A stretch of DNA of 64,000 nucleotides from UBA967 sp044375555 (GTDB taxonomy: Bacteria; Verrucomicrobiota; Verrucomicrobiia; Chthoniobacterales; Terrimicrobiaceae). The position numbers were made by a program, and so were the translations under genes. Positions 9,268 to 18,747 of the stretch are shown one piece after another (the stretch's first letter is position 1; each line of letters opens with the position of its first letter). The DNA lies in contig JBILML010000002.1 in assembly GCA_044375555.1 (NCBI GenBank), positions 62,001-126,000 on the forward strand, written 5' to 3'. The notes beneath the pieces were generated by a model. It ran no database searches. It worked only from the letters and a program-made list of their open reading frames with translations, and had not been told where the DNA came from.

Positions 9268-10260
9268 TCAGGCAAAGAATCTCAAGGCCAGCGTGGCGAG
9301 GCCAAAATACACCATCAGCGTGCAAATGTCCGCCAGTGCCAGCGTCAAGGGGCCTGCCGCGATTTTGGGATCCATCCGGAGCGCACGGGAAATCGAAGGA
9401 ATCAACACGCCGAGCAAACACGCGGTGGTCATCGAAAGAAAAATACTCACCCCGATCGAGAAGGCTGCCAGCACATCCCGGTGCCAAGTGAACACCACAA
9501 GCCCGACCAGCAAACCGCACGAGCTGCCGAGAAACATCGCCGTGGCGAATTCTTTTTTCACCGCCCGTAAGAGCCAAGCGAGCGTGGGATTGCTTTGGTG
9601 CATGGCCTGAAGGGTGACCGCCAGCGACTGCGCTGCCACGCTCTCGCCTAGACCGAGCACCAGCGTTAAGAAAAAAGCCAGCAAGAGTTGTTGCTCCAAG
9701 GTGGCGGCGAATGCCCCGGAAAGCAAAGCACACAGCGTGCCGCCCACGATCGTCGCCAACAGCCAAGGAAAGCGCAGCGCAAAAGCCCTGCGGGCCGTGG
9801 AATTGCTCACCTCGGTGGCTCGGAAACCCAACGATTGGAAGACATCCTCCGTCTGTTTTCGCTCGGCGATATCGAGCACTTCGTCGGTAAAGACATTCAC
9901 ATCGATCACACCGAGAATGCGGCGTTTTTCATCCACGATGGGAAAGGCGAGAAACTTGTGAAGGACGAAAAGCTCGCACGCATCCAGAAGCGTGGCTTTC
10001 ACCGGGATCGCGACCACGCGCGGGATCATGCAGTCGGAGACTAGCTTTTCGAGTGGTTCCGTCAGCAGGCGTCGCGTGGGAAGCACCCCCTTCAGCACGC
10101 CCTCGGGATCGGTGACATAAAGGTAGATGATTTTGTCGCGAAGCCCCTTCGCCCGCACGAAATCGAGCGCTCCGCCGATGGTGAGAGACACATCGATCGA
10201 AGGAAAATCCCTCGATGCAAAATCGAGCGCGGGTCGCTTGAGTTCCTGTGCCGGCAGCAT
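9268..10260 (-). CDS. MgtE-family Mg2+ transporter lacking the N-terminal domain
   Basis: A 330-aa integral membrane protein. Two CBS motifs (about 20-80 and 85-140) are followed by a five-helix MgtE pore region. That region begins near residue 165 and includes GLGESVAAQSLAVTLQ. Full-length MgtE has about 450 residues with a superhelical N domain that gates the channel by Mg2+. Here the protein starts close to the CBS region, so the N domain is missing. The start codon at 10260 is the only reasonable one. It lies between chemotaxis genes on the same strand (102 bp after cheY, 96 bp before mcp1). The role inside the locus is unknown. Confidence 0.85.
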   Translation of the reverse strand: MLPAQELKRPALDFASRDFPSIDVSLTIGGALDFVRAKGLRDKIIYLYVTDPEGVLKGVLPTRRLLTEPLEKLVSDCMIPRVVAIPVKATLLDACELFVLHKFLAFPIVDEKRRILGVIDVNVFTDEVLDIAERKQTEDVFQSLGFRATEVSNSTARRAFALRFPWLLATIVGGTLCALLSGAFAATLEQQLLLAFFLTLVLGLGESVAAQSLAVTLQAMHQSNPTLAWLLRAVKKEFATAMFLGSSCGLLVGLVVFTWHRDVLAAFSIGVSIFLSMTTACLLGVLIPSISRALRMDPKIAAGPLTLALADICTLMVYFGLATLALRFFA

Positions 10261-10362
10261 GGCAGTGGTCTATTCCATCGCTCCCATGAAGACCATGCGC
10301 AAATCACCCTCTGCTGTTTCAAGAAGAGCGACCAAATTTTTTTAAAAAATCAGGCCGGGCGA

Positions 10363-10740
10363 TTACTCGAATCCTAGACCCAGGCAGTCGAGCATGCGGG
10401 CTTGGAGGTCTTTTTCGAAAAACGGCTTCGTCATGTAGGAGGTCGCGCCGGCTTTGATGGCTGTGATGATTGCTTGGTGGCTGCCCTCGGTGGTGAGCAT
10501 CAGAACGGGGAGGTGCTGGAGCTCCTCGGTGGAGCGGATTTTTCGCAGGAGATCGAGGCCGTTCATGTTCGGCATGTTCCAGTCCAGCACGACGAGGTTG
10601 TAGCCGGTGGGTTCCTTTTCGAGCATTCCAAGGCCGGCGAGGCCGTCCGGAGCGCCGTCGCATTCCGCACCAAACGCCGAGGCCGCCGAGGAAACTATGC
10701 GGCGAATCATCATGGAATCATCAACGGCGAGGATTTTCAT
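10363..10740 (-). CDS. cheY: CheY-like single-domain response regulator
   Basis: A 125-aa stand-alone receiver. Acidic pair D7/D8, phosphoacceptor D53 (VVLDWNMP), LTTEG switch threonine and the lysine in MTKPF are all present. It should therefore be phosphorylated by one of the CheA kinases. Lying in the receptor/kinase operon 52 bp downstream of mcp2, it is the most likely output or phosphate-sink regulator of the locus. The DWNMPNMNGLDLLRKIR segment is typical of CheY. No flagellar switch genes are in the window to show its target. Confidence 0.93.
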   Translation of the reverse strand: MKILAVDDSMMIRRIVSSAASAFGAECDGAPDGLAGLGMLEKEPTGYNLVVLDWNMPNMNGLDLLRKIRSTEELQHLPVLMLTTEGSHQAIITAIKAGATSYMTKPFFEKDLQARMLDCLGLGFE

Positions 10741-10792
10741 AAAATTCAGGAGGGGTTTAAAAAACTACATCTGCCGGGCTGGTGGAACAATC

Positions 10793-11887
10793 TCAAGAGT
10801 TGAGGGTTTGAATAATGATCGAATGCCAGCCTGTCGAGTAGGTCTCGTATCCAGGAGCGGTCGCGATGGCGAAGAGTGTGGGGATGCCGTGCTGTTCCGC
10901 GTTGGTGAAGCCCTTTCCTTGGAGAATCAGGGATTCGAGGTGGGAAATGTTGAGGCGCTCCTTGAGAATCGCATTTTTGGTGTCAGCGAGGATCATTCCC
11001 GTGTTGTCGATGATGCAGACGCGGGTGTTTTCCTTTTCGGCGGGAGAGAGCGGCGTGCGGTTGACGATGGTTTGAGCGAGGGCTTCCCAGTTGAACAGGA
11101 TTCCGAGCACGCCGATGAGTTCGCCATTGGCTTGGCCGTCGCGGCGCACGCCGCAGGAGTAGGCGAGAATGTGCTGGCCTTGGACGAGGGGGGAGGCGTG
11201 CACGGTTTCGAAGCCGAAATCGTCACCGCTGGCCGAGCTGCGGGCTTTGCGGAACCACTCGTTGGCGGCCACATTCATGCCGATGGATTTATATTTTCCC
11301 GAGCGGCCGTTGGCGATGACGGTGCCGTTCAGGTCGCAGAGGACGATGTCGTAGTAGACTGTGTAGGCATTCAGGATCACACCCAGGCGCTCGCAAGCGT
11401 GGCGGGAGGACTCCGGGCCGGGCTTGGTCAGGGCGTCCACCGCGCTCGAGTCGGTGGCCCACCAGCGGACATCGCAGGAGCGCTCGTAGAGGTTGCGGTC
11501 GATGAGGTCGATGTTCGTGAGGGCGAGATCGACGAGGCGACCGCCGCGCACAACGGTGTCGAGACGACTGCTGATTTCGGAGAGTTGGGTGATGTCGTGC
11601 TTGGTCTCTTCGGCAAGGCCTTCGGCGACTTGGGCAGTATTGGTAGAGAGGTTGCCGATCTCGTTCGCGACGACGGCGAATGTGCGGCCTGCATCACCCG
11701 CTTTGGCCGCCTGAATCTGGGCGTTGAAGGAAAGGAGACGCACACGCATGTTGATGTCGTCGATTTGCCGGAGCGAGTTGTTCATCTTGCTCGAGATGCT
11801 TTTCGAGAGGTGCTGGATGTTCTCGATCCAATTATCAAAAGAATCGTTTTTCATGTTGGCGGCGGGTGGAAGTTGTGGAGTGGCCAT
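10793..11887 (-). CDS. Soluble chemoreceptor with reversed order: short MCP signalling domain then Cache-type sensor (Mcp2)
   Basis: A 364-aa protein with no transmembrane segment or signal peptide. Residues ~20-110 resemble a short chemoreceptor hairpin, with the tip motif FNAQIQAAKAGDAGRTFAVV. The C-terminal part (about 130-355) resembles a dCache sensor. Its RNLYERSCDVRWWA matches the RNLFERYGDVQAFA at the start of the Cache domain in Mcp3 of the same operon. Cache domains normally precede the signalling domain and are extracytoplasmic. Here the sensor follows it and should be cytosolic. An internal ATG at residue 12 is an alternative start. Cotranscribed with cheR2 and cheY. Confidence 0.82.
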   Translation of the reverse strand: MATPQLPPAANMKNDSFDNWIENIQHLSKSISSKMNNSLRQIDDINMRVRLLSFNAQIQAAKAGDAGRTFAVVANEIGNLSTNTAQVAEGLAEETKHDITQLSEISSRLDTVVRGGRLVDLALTNIDLIDRNLYERSCDVRWWATDSSAVDALTKPGPESSRHACERLGVILNAYTVYYDIVLCDLNGTVIANGRSGKYKSIGMNVAANEWFRKARSSASGDDFGFETVHASPLVQGQHILAYSCGVRRDGQANGELIGVLGILFNWEALAQTIVNRTPLSPAEKENTRVCIIDNTGMILADTKNAILKERLNISHLESLILQGKGFTNAEQHGIPTLFAIATAPGYETYSTGWHSIIIQTLNS

Positions 11888-11920
11888 AGGTTTTGAGAAG
11901 TGGCTGATGGGATTTCGGAG

Positions 11921-12775
11921 TTAGCTTTTTTTTCTATAAAAGAATGAGCCGCCGACTTGTTCGGCCTGGAAGAGGTTTTGGTGGGAGAGCAGGGATTCGG
12001 TTCCTCCCAGCATGAGGAGCCCGTCTTTGAAAATGATTTGTGCGAGACGATTGAAGAGATCCAGCTTGAAGTGCTCCTCGAAATAAATCGCCACATTCCG
12101 GCAGAGCACGAGGTCGAAAACGCCGAGGCTGGTTAAGTCGTCTTGGAGGTTTCTCCTCTTGAAGCTGACCATCGAGCGCACGGGGGATTTCAGGGTCCAG
12201 GTGTTCGACGGGGTGGAGTCGAAGTAGCTATTCTTCCAGTAGTCGGGAAGTCCTCGGGAGATTTCGAGTTGGCTGTAGCGCCCGGTGGAAGCGAGGAACA
12301 GCGTGCCCGGCGAGATGTCGAACGCGGTGATCTCAAAGGCGGAGAGGTTCACGCCCTCGAGAAGTCCATCGGCTTTAAGCTTATGAAGGAGGAGGGCGAT
12401 GGAGTAGGGTTCCTGCCCGCTGGAGCAGGCGGCGCTGAGGATGCGAATGCGGTGTTTTTCTCCACGGCGGAGAAGGTTTCCGAATTCGGGAAGGATGCAC
12501 TTTTCGAGGGCCTCCCACGGGCGGGTATCACGGAACCAATAGGTCTCGTGGGTGGTCATGGAGTCGATGATCTTGTCGCGGAGGCGACCGGTGGCGTCGG
12601 CCTTCGCCTTGGCGATGAATTCCGGGATATCCCTGGCGCCGCTTTCCGAGATGATGGTGCCAAGGCGGGCTTCGAAGAGGTAGCGTTTTTCCTCGCCGAG
12701 ATGGATGCAGCAGGCCTCGGCCACAAAGTGGGAGAGCAGCGGGAGGTGGCCGGGATTTTTAGAGAAATCAAACAT
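11921..12775 (-). CDS. cheR: CheR2 chemoreceptor methyltransferase
   Basis: A 284-aa second CheR. The SAM loop SAACSSGQEPYSIALLLHKL is near residue 115. LCRNVAIYFEE and the final LGGTESLLS complete the fold. The N-terminal all-helical domain is present and there is no TPR extension. It differs from CheR1 over most of its length, so it is not a recent copy. It lies 33 bp upstream of mcp2 and 29 bp downstream of cheB3, forming the adaptation pair of the second chemosensory set. Confidence 0.94.
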   Translation of the reverse strand: MFDFSKNPGHLPLLSHFVAEACCIHLGEEKRYLFEARLGTIISESGARDIPEFIAKAKADATGRLRDKIIDSMTTHETYWFRDTRPWEALEKCILPEFGNLLRRGEKHRIRILSAACSSGQEPYSIALLLHKLKADGLLEGVNLSAFEITAFDISPGTLFLASTGRYSQLEISRGLPDYWKNSYFDSTPSNTWTLKSPVRSMVSFKRRNLQDDLTSLGVFDLVLCRNVAIYFEEHFKLDLFNRLAQIIFKDGLLMLGGTESLLSHQNLFQAEQVGGSFFYRKKS

Positions 12776-12804
12776 GTGCCCCGTGTGTGTTGCCCCTTCT
12801 CTCC

Positions 12805-13857
12805 TTAAAGCCTGAAGATTTTGTTGATACGGGGGCCGATTTCCTGAAGGGGCAGGATTTCATCGTGCAAATCGCGTTGCGCCACCGCTTGGGGCATTCC
12901 GTAAACCGTAGAGGTAGCGGCGTCCTGCGCGATGCACCAAGTCGGGCAGACGGCTTTGAGGCTGGCGACGCCATCGGCGCCGTCGGAGCCCATGCCGGTG
13001 AGGATGACGGCGATCGCTCCGCGCAGGTCGCATTTCCCAGCGGAGTCGAAAAGGACATCCACCGAGGGGCGGCAGGAATGGACCGGCGGCGCGCTGGTGA
13101 GGTGAATGCGGAATTTCCCGGCCTCGTTGCGGTGGACCTCCATGTGGAAACCACCCGGAGCGATGAGGATTTCACCCGGCAGGGGGAGATCGCCCTCAGC
13201 GGCTTCTTTGATCGTGAGTTCGCTGGTTTTATCCAATTGCTCGGCGAGGGACTTCGTAAAGCCTGCCGGCATATGCTGCACGAGGAGGATGGGAACGGGG
13301 ATTTTCGCCGAAAGGAGGGGGGTGATTTTGGAGAGAGCCAGCGGGCCGCCGGTGGAAACTCCCACAAGCAACAGGTCAGGGAATGGCGGAGGCTGGAGGC
13401 GTTTGAAGGCAACCGGCTGAGCGGGAGCCACCGGGGCGGGCGATGGCGGCGCGGCTGTCGTGCGGAGGAGTCTGGCAAGGGAGGCGGCCTTGCGGATATC
13501 CGCTTTCAGGGTTTCCATTCCCTCCTCGAAGGAGGCGCCGTTTGGCTTAGCGATAAACTCGATGGCGCCCTTGGCGAGGCAACCCATGGTGATTTCGGCA
13601 TCGCGGCCCGTGGCTCCGCTCACCATCACGACCGGCAGCTTCGGGTAGGAGGCTTTGATTTTGTCCAGGACCTCCGCCCCATTCATGCCCTCCATGAAAA
13701 GATCAAGGAGGACGAGGTCGAACTTCTCGGCTTCGAGGCGCCTCAGTGCGAACTCGCCGCCCGAGACAGCCACGGCCTCCGCTTCAGGAAGGCTCGAGGC
13801 GGCCTCCGTGAGGAGCTTCCGATACAGGGCTGAGTCGTCAACGACGAGGATTCGCAT
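12805..13857 (-). CDS. cheB: CheB3 chemotaxis methylesterase/deamidase
   Basis: A 350-aa CheB with a complete receiver: D7/D8 acidic pair, phosphoacceptor D52 and K104 before proline. The esterase domain has GVSTGG with S168, QHMPAGF and GMGSDGADG. A proline/alanine-rich linker (about 135-160) joins the two domains. It lies 17 bp downstream of mcp3 and 29 bp upstream of cheR2, so it is probably the adaptation esterase of the second set, phosphorylated by CheA2. Confidence 0.94.
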   Translation of the reverse strand: MRILVVDDSALYRKLLTEAASSLPEAEAVAVSGGEFALRRLEAEKFDLVLLDLFMEGMNGAEVLDKIKASYPKLPVVMVSGATGRDAEITMGCLAKGAIEFIAKPNGASFEEGMETLKADIRKAASLARLLRTTAAPPSPAPVAPAQPVAFKRLQPPPFPDLLLVGVSTGGPLALSKITPLLSAKIPVPILLVQHMPAGFTKSLAEQLDKTSELTIKEAAEGDLPLPGEILIAPGGFHMEVHRNEAGKFRIHLTSAPPVHSCRPSVDVLFDSAGKCDLRGAIAVILTGMGSDGADGVASLKAVCPTWCIAQDAATSTVYGMPQAVAQRDLHDEILPLQEIGPRINKIFRL

Positions 13858-13874
13858 GCAAAGGTGCGGGCGGC

Positions 13875-15959
13875 TTACAGTTTGAATTTGTTAACCAACT
13901 GACCGAGGGACCCGGCGAGGTGGCTGAGTTCCCCGGCGCTTTTGCTGATTCGGGTAGCGCCCTTGGCCGCATCGCTGGCCGCTTGGGACACGCCGTGGAT
14001 GTTTCGAGAAACCTCATCCGCACCTGCCGAGGCGTTTTTGACATTCTCGGAGAGGTTTTTGGTGGAGGAGGTGACATTGTGGAGCGAGCGGACGATTTCC
14101 GAGGTCGTGGCGGATTGTTCCTCCACGGCGGCGGCGATGCTCGAGGAGATCTGACTGACCTGCTCGATGACCTTGGCGACATCATCGATCGCTTCCATGG
14201 AATTCGAGGTGTTTTCCTGAATGAGGCTAACTTGGAGCCGGATGTCCTGCGTGGCGGCAGCCGATTGGCGGGCGAGTTCCTTGACCTCATTGGCGACGAC
14301 CGCAAATCCGCGGCCCGCCTCGCCGGCGCTGGCGGCCTCGATAGTGGCGTTGAGGGCAAGGAGGTTGGTTTGCTCCGCGATTTGGTTGATGAGTTCGACG
14401 ATTTTCCCGATCTGGCGCGCGGACTCTTCGAGTTTGACCATGAGTTCGCGCGTCTGGCGCGCCTGCGCATCGGCCTTGCGGGCGATTTCAGATTCCTGCG
14501 TGCAGTTGCGGGCGACCTCTTGGATGGAGGAGGACATTTCCTCCACGGCGGCGGCGACCGTGGTGGAGGATTGGCTGATCTCTCCGGCGGCGACCGTCAT
14601 GGATTTCGAATTGATGGCGAGTTCTTCGCCTGCGGCGGCCACGGTGTGGGCTTGAACATTGGTTTGCTCGGCTCCGGCGGCTTGGGAATTCGCGGTCTCG
14701 GTGAGAACCGAGGCGGATTCGGTGAGAGCCTCGGAAGTGCTGGTGATTTCCTGAACCATCTTGCGGAGATTATCGATACAGGCATTCACCGAATCGGCGA
14801 GTGTGCCCAACTCGTCATTTCGCTTGAAATTCACACTTCCTGTCAGGTCGCCGTTGGCGAGTTTTTGAACCGCGTTCGAGCAGGCGACGATCGGGCGGCT
14901 GATCGAGCGGCCGATGAAGAACGCGGCCACCAGCAGGATCAAAATCGCGATAACTCCCATGCCGTAGGCGATCTCGTGCACGCGCTTGAGCAAATCCTGC
15001 TCCGTGACGCTGATCGTCATGATCCAGCCCAAGCCGGGATAGCCCAGAGCGCCTTGGGATTTGGTGAATCCACTGATCTGCCAGACATTTTTATCCGGGC
15101 AAACCTCCCTGAGAGATCCTTCTTTGCCTTGTGAGGCTTGATTGATCGAATCGGTGGCGAGGTCTTCCTTGGTTTTTTTGAGAACGCCGGATTCGGCGCG
15201 CTTGAAATCCAGCGAACCGGCTAGCGAGGGCTCGAGAAACGCGAGGAGGGTGCCTTGGCTGTTGGCGAGGGTGATTTCGCCGGACTTGATGCCGCGTTTT
15301 TCCAAGGAACTGTAAGAGGCGCGGATGATGTCCTCCACCAGGGTGAAGTCGGCGAGATTCCGCCACACGCCACGGAACTCGCCGCCATTGCCAAGGATGG
15401 GCGCGGAGTAGCCAATCACGAGAGTTTCCGGGCCAAAAACAGCGCTGGCATCGGCGTCGCGGGATACATCATTGACAACGGTGCCCGTGAGAATGTCGCT
15501 CTTGGTGAAGAGGCCAGCCTTGCAGTTCTTGAACCAATCGGTGTTCGAGAAATCCTTCCCGATCAGAAACGCGGTATCGAGCGTCTTGTTTTTGGCATCG
15601 ACGCTATTGACCGCCACCACGCGGCCGTCTTGATCGAGGACCATGCTGAGCGAGTAAATTCCGTAGAGGCGGACATAGTTGTTGATGGCTTCGACCAAGG
15701 TGGCGTTGACGGCGGGATCTCTCCAATTCGGAGCCTGCACAATCTGGTTGGTCGCGAAGGCCTGGACATCACCGTAACGCTCGAAAAGGTTCCGCTCGAT
15801 GGTGTCCACGCAGTTCTCGGCGAGGACGAGCATTTCCTCGGAGGCCATTTTGGAAATGGTGTTCGCCTCCTTGATGGCGAGCGCCACGAGGCCGAGCAAC
15901 GGAATCAGGCCCGCAACGGCCATGCTGAGGATGATTCGGGTGGATAGGTTGATTTTCAT
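13875..15959 (-). CDS. Methyl-accepting chemotaxis protein with periplasmic dCache domain (Mcp3)
   Basis: A 694-aa transmembrane chemoreceptor. TM1 is near 9-28 and a double Cache ligand-binding domain lies at about 29-330. TM2 (near 332-352) is followed by a HAMP domain. A long signalling coiled coil has the tip QIAEQTNLLALNATIEAASA. dCache domains typically bind amino acids, organic acids or amines directly, but the ligand cannot be read from sequence. The gene is 7 bp downstream of cheA2 and is probably the cognate receptor of that kinase. Confidence 0.94.
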   Translation of the reverse strand: MKINLSTRIILSMAVAGLIPLLGLVALAIKEANTISKMASEEMLVLAENCVDTIERNLFERYGDVQAFATNQIVQAPNWRDPAVNATLVEAINNYVRLYGIYSLSMVLDQDGRVVAVNSVDAKNKTLDTAFLIGKDFSNTDWFKNCKAGLFTKSDILTGTVVNDVSRDADASAVFGPETLVIGYSAPILGNGGEFRGVWRNLADFTLVEDIIRASYSSLEKRGIKSGEITLANSQGTLLAFLEPSLAGSLDFKRAESGVLKKTKEDLATDSINQASQGKEGSLREVCPDKNVWQISGFTKSQGALGYPGLGWIMTISVTEQDLLKRVHEIAYGMGVIAILILLVAAFFIGRSISRPIVACSNAVQKLANGDLTGSVNFKRNDELGTLADSVNACIDNLRKMVQEITSTSEALTESASVLTETANSQAAGAEQTNVQAHTVAAAGEELAINSKSMTVAAGEISQSSTTVAAAVEEMSSSIQEVARNCTQESEIARKADAQARQTRELMVKLEESARQIGKIVELINQIAEQTNLLALNATIEAASAGEAGRGFAVVANEVKELARQSAAATQDIRLQVSLIQENTSNSMEAIDDVAKVIEQVSQISSSIAAAVEEQSATTSEIVRSLHNVTSSTKNLSENVKNASAGADEVSRNIHGVSQAASDAAKGATRISKSAGELSHLAGSLGQLVNKFKL

Positions 15960-15966
15960 TTTGTTT

Positions 15967-18747
15967 TTAATGGGTGAGGCTGGCTTGTTCTCTGGCTGAT
16001 GGCAGGTGTTTCAGGTTTTGTGGTGCGTTGCTGGATTGTTGTTGAGCCTTGGCTGTGAGCAAGAAATGCCCCTGAGCAAAGAGCGAGGGCTGATCCACTC
16101 CGTTGCCGAGCATTTCCGCGATCGCGTCCAAATCAAGGACCAGCGAGAGGCGGTCCGACAGAACGGCGCTGCCCAGGAGGCCCTTGGTTTGCAAGGTGGT
16201 TTGGTCGATTTGGTCATCCGAGAGATCAACGGAATCCACGATGCGCGAGGCGATAATGCCGATGCTGTCGAAAGGCGGGCGCGGCACGATGAGGAAAAAC
16301 TCGCTGTTGCGCTCGCCAGGAGGTCGGATCGGGAGGATTTCAGAAAGCTGGACGAGGCGCAGGGTGGAATCGTGGTTTTTGCGCAAGCATTCCATCGGGC
16401 CGATGCGTTCGATGTCTTCGGCCGAGACAGACTCCACACGCATGACCCGGGTGAGGTGGATGGCGAGGTATTCGCCCTCGCTTTCTTGGAAAATGAGCAC
16501 CCGGCGGGTCGTGGAATCGGCCAGAACGGGCTCGGAGGTTTTGGACGAGGCGAGAGCGATTTGGGAGGCCGAGATTTTGCCTTGGGCCATTGAATTCGGA
16601 TCGAGGATCATGGCGATTTCGCCTTGGCCGAGAATCGTGGCGCCGGAGTAGTAGCCCACGGTGCGCAAGTGGCGGCCGAGGGGTTTCACCACGATTTCCT
16701 CGTTGCTGATGATCTCATTCACGATGAGGCCGTAGGTGAGGTGGTCCAACCGCAGGACGACCACGAAAGTTTCGTGTTTCGCGGATTCCCTCGGGGGATG
16801 CCCCAAAAGCTCGGAGAGATCGACGACGGGGAGGAGTTGGCCGCGAAGCTCGAGGACCTGCGCGCCGCCCATGGTTTTGATCGGGTATTCCTCTCCGGGG
16901 TGAACGATCTCGTCCACATTGATCTGGGGAAGCGCGTAGTTGATGCCACGGCAGCCCACGATGAGTGCGGGGACGATGGCGAGCGTGAGCGGAAGGCGAA
17001 TGATGATGCGCGTGCCTTGCCCGAGCCTGCTGTCGAGTTCCACATGGCCGCCCAACTTTTCGATGTTGGTTTTGACGACATCCATTCCGACGCCGCGCCC
17101 AGAAATGTCGCTCACGGCAGCGGCCGTCGAAAAACCAGCCGCAAAGATGAGTTGGAGCGCGTCGGAATCTGTCATCCGCGACGCTTGGTCCGTCGTGATG
17201 ATGCCTTTCTCGATGGCCTTGGTTTTGAGGCGTTCTGGATCCATCCCGCCACCGTCGTCGAGGACTTCGATTTGCACGCGACCAGCGAGGTGGGCAGCCG
17301 AGAGCCGAATGGTTCCGCAGGATTTTTTGCCCTTGGCGACTCGGTTTGCAGGTGACTCGATGCCGTGGTCCACGCTGTTGCGAACGAGGTGGGTCAGCGG
17401 GTCGGAAAGGCCCTCAAGGAGCGTGCGGTCGAGCTCCACATCATCACCGAAAATCTCGAGCTGGATTTCCTTTTCCAGCTTGTGGCTCAAGTCGCGGACG
17501 ATGCGTGTGAATTTCCCGAAAAGCCCGCCGACCGGCTGCAAGCGGGCGCGCATGATCGTGTCCTGCAGGTTGGAGGTGACGGAGCTGATCTCCTGAACCA
17601 CGGACTGCATCTCGGAGTCCCCGGAGGCGGTCTCCGAACGGCCGGCGATACGAAGGAGGCGGTTTCGGCCGAGAACCATCTCTCCGGCGAGATTCATTAG
17701 CGAGTCGAGCAGGCCGACATTGATACGAATGGTCTCCTCGGGTTTGCGCCGCGCCGACGGCACGGGCTTGGGATCAATCGTGGTAGCCGCAGGACCCGAG
17801 GCTGCGGGAGCGCGCGGGGGCTGTGTCGCCACGGCGGACTCGGCGGGAACGAGGCTTTTGGTTTCGGGCTGGGGTTGGGATTTTGCAGCGATGACGGGCG
17901 CGGCTGGGCCCTTGGTGGGCGGCGGGTTGGTTTTCACCCATTCGCCGAGTTGGTTGGAATCTATCTCACGGATATTTTCTTCAGAGAGCCCCAGAGCGCC
18001 GCACAGGATGAAAGGCTCGAGCGCGGTGACATAAAAGAAGCTCAGGGCCACATCCACGCCTTCGCAATCGGAAAGCCCGGCGTTTTCGGGCAGCGAGACG
18101 CGAGTCGAAATCAGCGCGCCGAGGGAGGCGGTTTCGGAGAGGAAGTGATCCAGCGTTTGTCCTTGCGATTCGATCTCGGCGGCGATGGCAGCTTTGACGA
18201 TGTAGAAATTTTGACCGTGCTTCAGGCCATCCACGAGGCTCGCGGGGTCGAAGGCAAAATCCGCCAACCCTGCATCGGGAAGGTTGTCATCTTGCGCAAC
18301 CGCGACTGGTGCCGCAGCGGCAGCAGGCTTCGCAGCAACGGAGGCGGGCGGTTTGTGGCCTTGCAGGGGCGTGCCGTTGAGGATCGCTTGCAGGCCAGCG
18401 ATTTCATCGTCGCACGGAATTTCCGCCGCCCTGTCGGCCTGCGCAAGCATGAGATTGAGCTTGTCCGAGGTGGAAATGAGCAGACTCACCATCGCCTGGT
18501 CCGCAATAATCGCGCCGTCGCGGAGGAGAGACATCACGCTCTCCATCACATGCGCGAGCTTCACAATCGGATCGAATCCAAAAAAACCGGAGGCTCCCTT
18601 GATGCTATGAACCGAGCGGAAAATGCTGTTCAGCAGCGCGCTGTCTTCAGGGTTCGACTCCAGCGCGATGAGATCGGTCTCAAGAGTTTGAAGATGTTCG
18701 CTCGATTCCTGAACGAACAGATCGAGCATTTCCTGATCGCCGTTCAT
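15967..18747 (-). CDS. cheA: CheA2 chemotaxis histidine kinase with two CheW-like domains
   Basis: A 926-aa CheA. The N-terminal Hpt domain carries H47 in VHSIKGASGF. A middle segment (about 155-290) resembles a regulator-binding or P2-like domain. The dimerisation and ATPase core (NSVDHGIES, DDGGGMD, ISGRGVGMDVV) is followed by a first CheW domain near 595-740. A second CheW-like domain runs from about 755 to 895. Its start overlaps the stop of the STAS gene (ATGA), and mcp3 follows after 7 bp. It is a clear paralogue of CheA1, not a duplicate: the N-terminal modules differ. Confidence 0.95.
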   Translation of the reverse strand: MNGDQEMLDLFVQESSEHLQTLETDLIALESNPEDSALLNSIFRSVHSIKGASGFFGFDPIVKLAHVMESVMSLLRDGAIIADQAMVSLLISTSDKLNLMLAQADRAAEIPCDDEIAGLQAILNGTPLQGHKPPASVAAKPAAAAAPVAVAQDDNLPDAGLADFAFDPASLVDGLKHGQNFYIVKAAIAAEIESQGQTLDHFLSETASLGALISTRVSLPENAGLSDCEGVDVALSFFYVTALEPFILCGALGLSEENIREIDSNQLGEWVKTNPPPTKGPAAPVIAAKSQPQPETKSLVPAESAVATQPPRAPAASGPAATTIDPKPVPSARRKPEETIRINVGLLDSLMNLAGEMVLGRNRLLRIAGRSETASGDSEMQSVVQEISSVTSNLQDTIMRARLQPVGGLFGKFTRIVRDLSHKLEKEIQLEIFGDDVELDRTLLEGLSDPLTHLVRNSVDHGIESPANRVAKGKKSCGTIRLSAAHLAGRVQIEVLDDGGGMDPERLKTKAIEKGIITTDQASRMTDSDALQLIFAAGFSTAAAVSDISGRGVGMDVVKTNIEKLGGHVELDSRLGQGTRIIIRLPLTLAIVPALIVGCRGINYALPQINVDEIVHPGEEYPIKTMGGAQVLELRGQLLPVVDLSELLGHPPRESAKHETFVVVLRLDHLTYGLIVNEIISNEEIVVKPLGRHLRTVGYYSGATILGQGEIAMILDPNSMAQGKISASQIALASSKTSEPVLADSTTRRVLIFQESEGEYLAIHLTRVMRVESVSAEDIERIGPMECLRKNHDSTLRLVQLSEILPIRPPGERNSEFFLIVPRPPFDSIGIIASRIVDSVDLSDDQIDQTTLQTKGLLGSAVLSDRLSLVLDLDAIAEMLGNGVDQPSLFAQGHFLLTAKAQQQSSNAPQNLKHLPSAREQASLTH

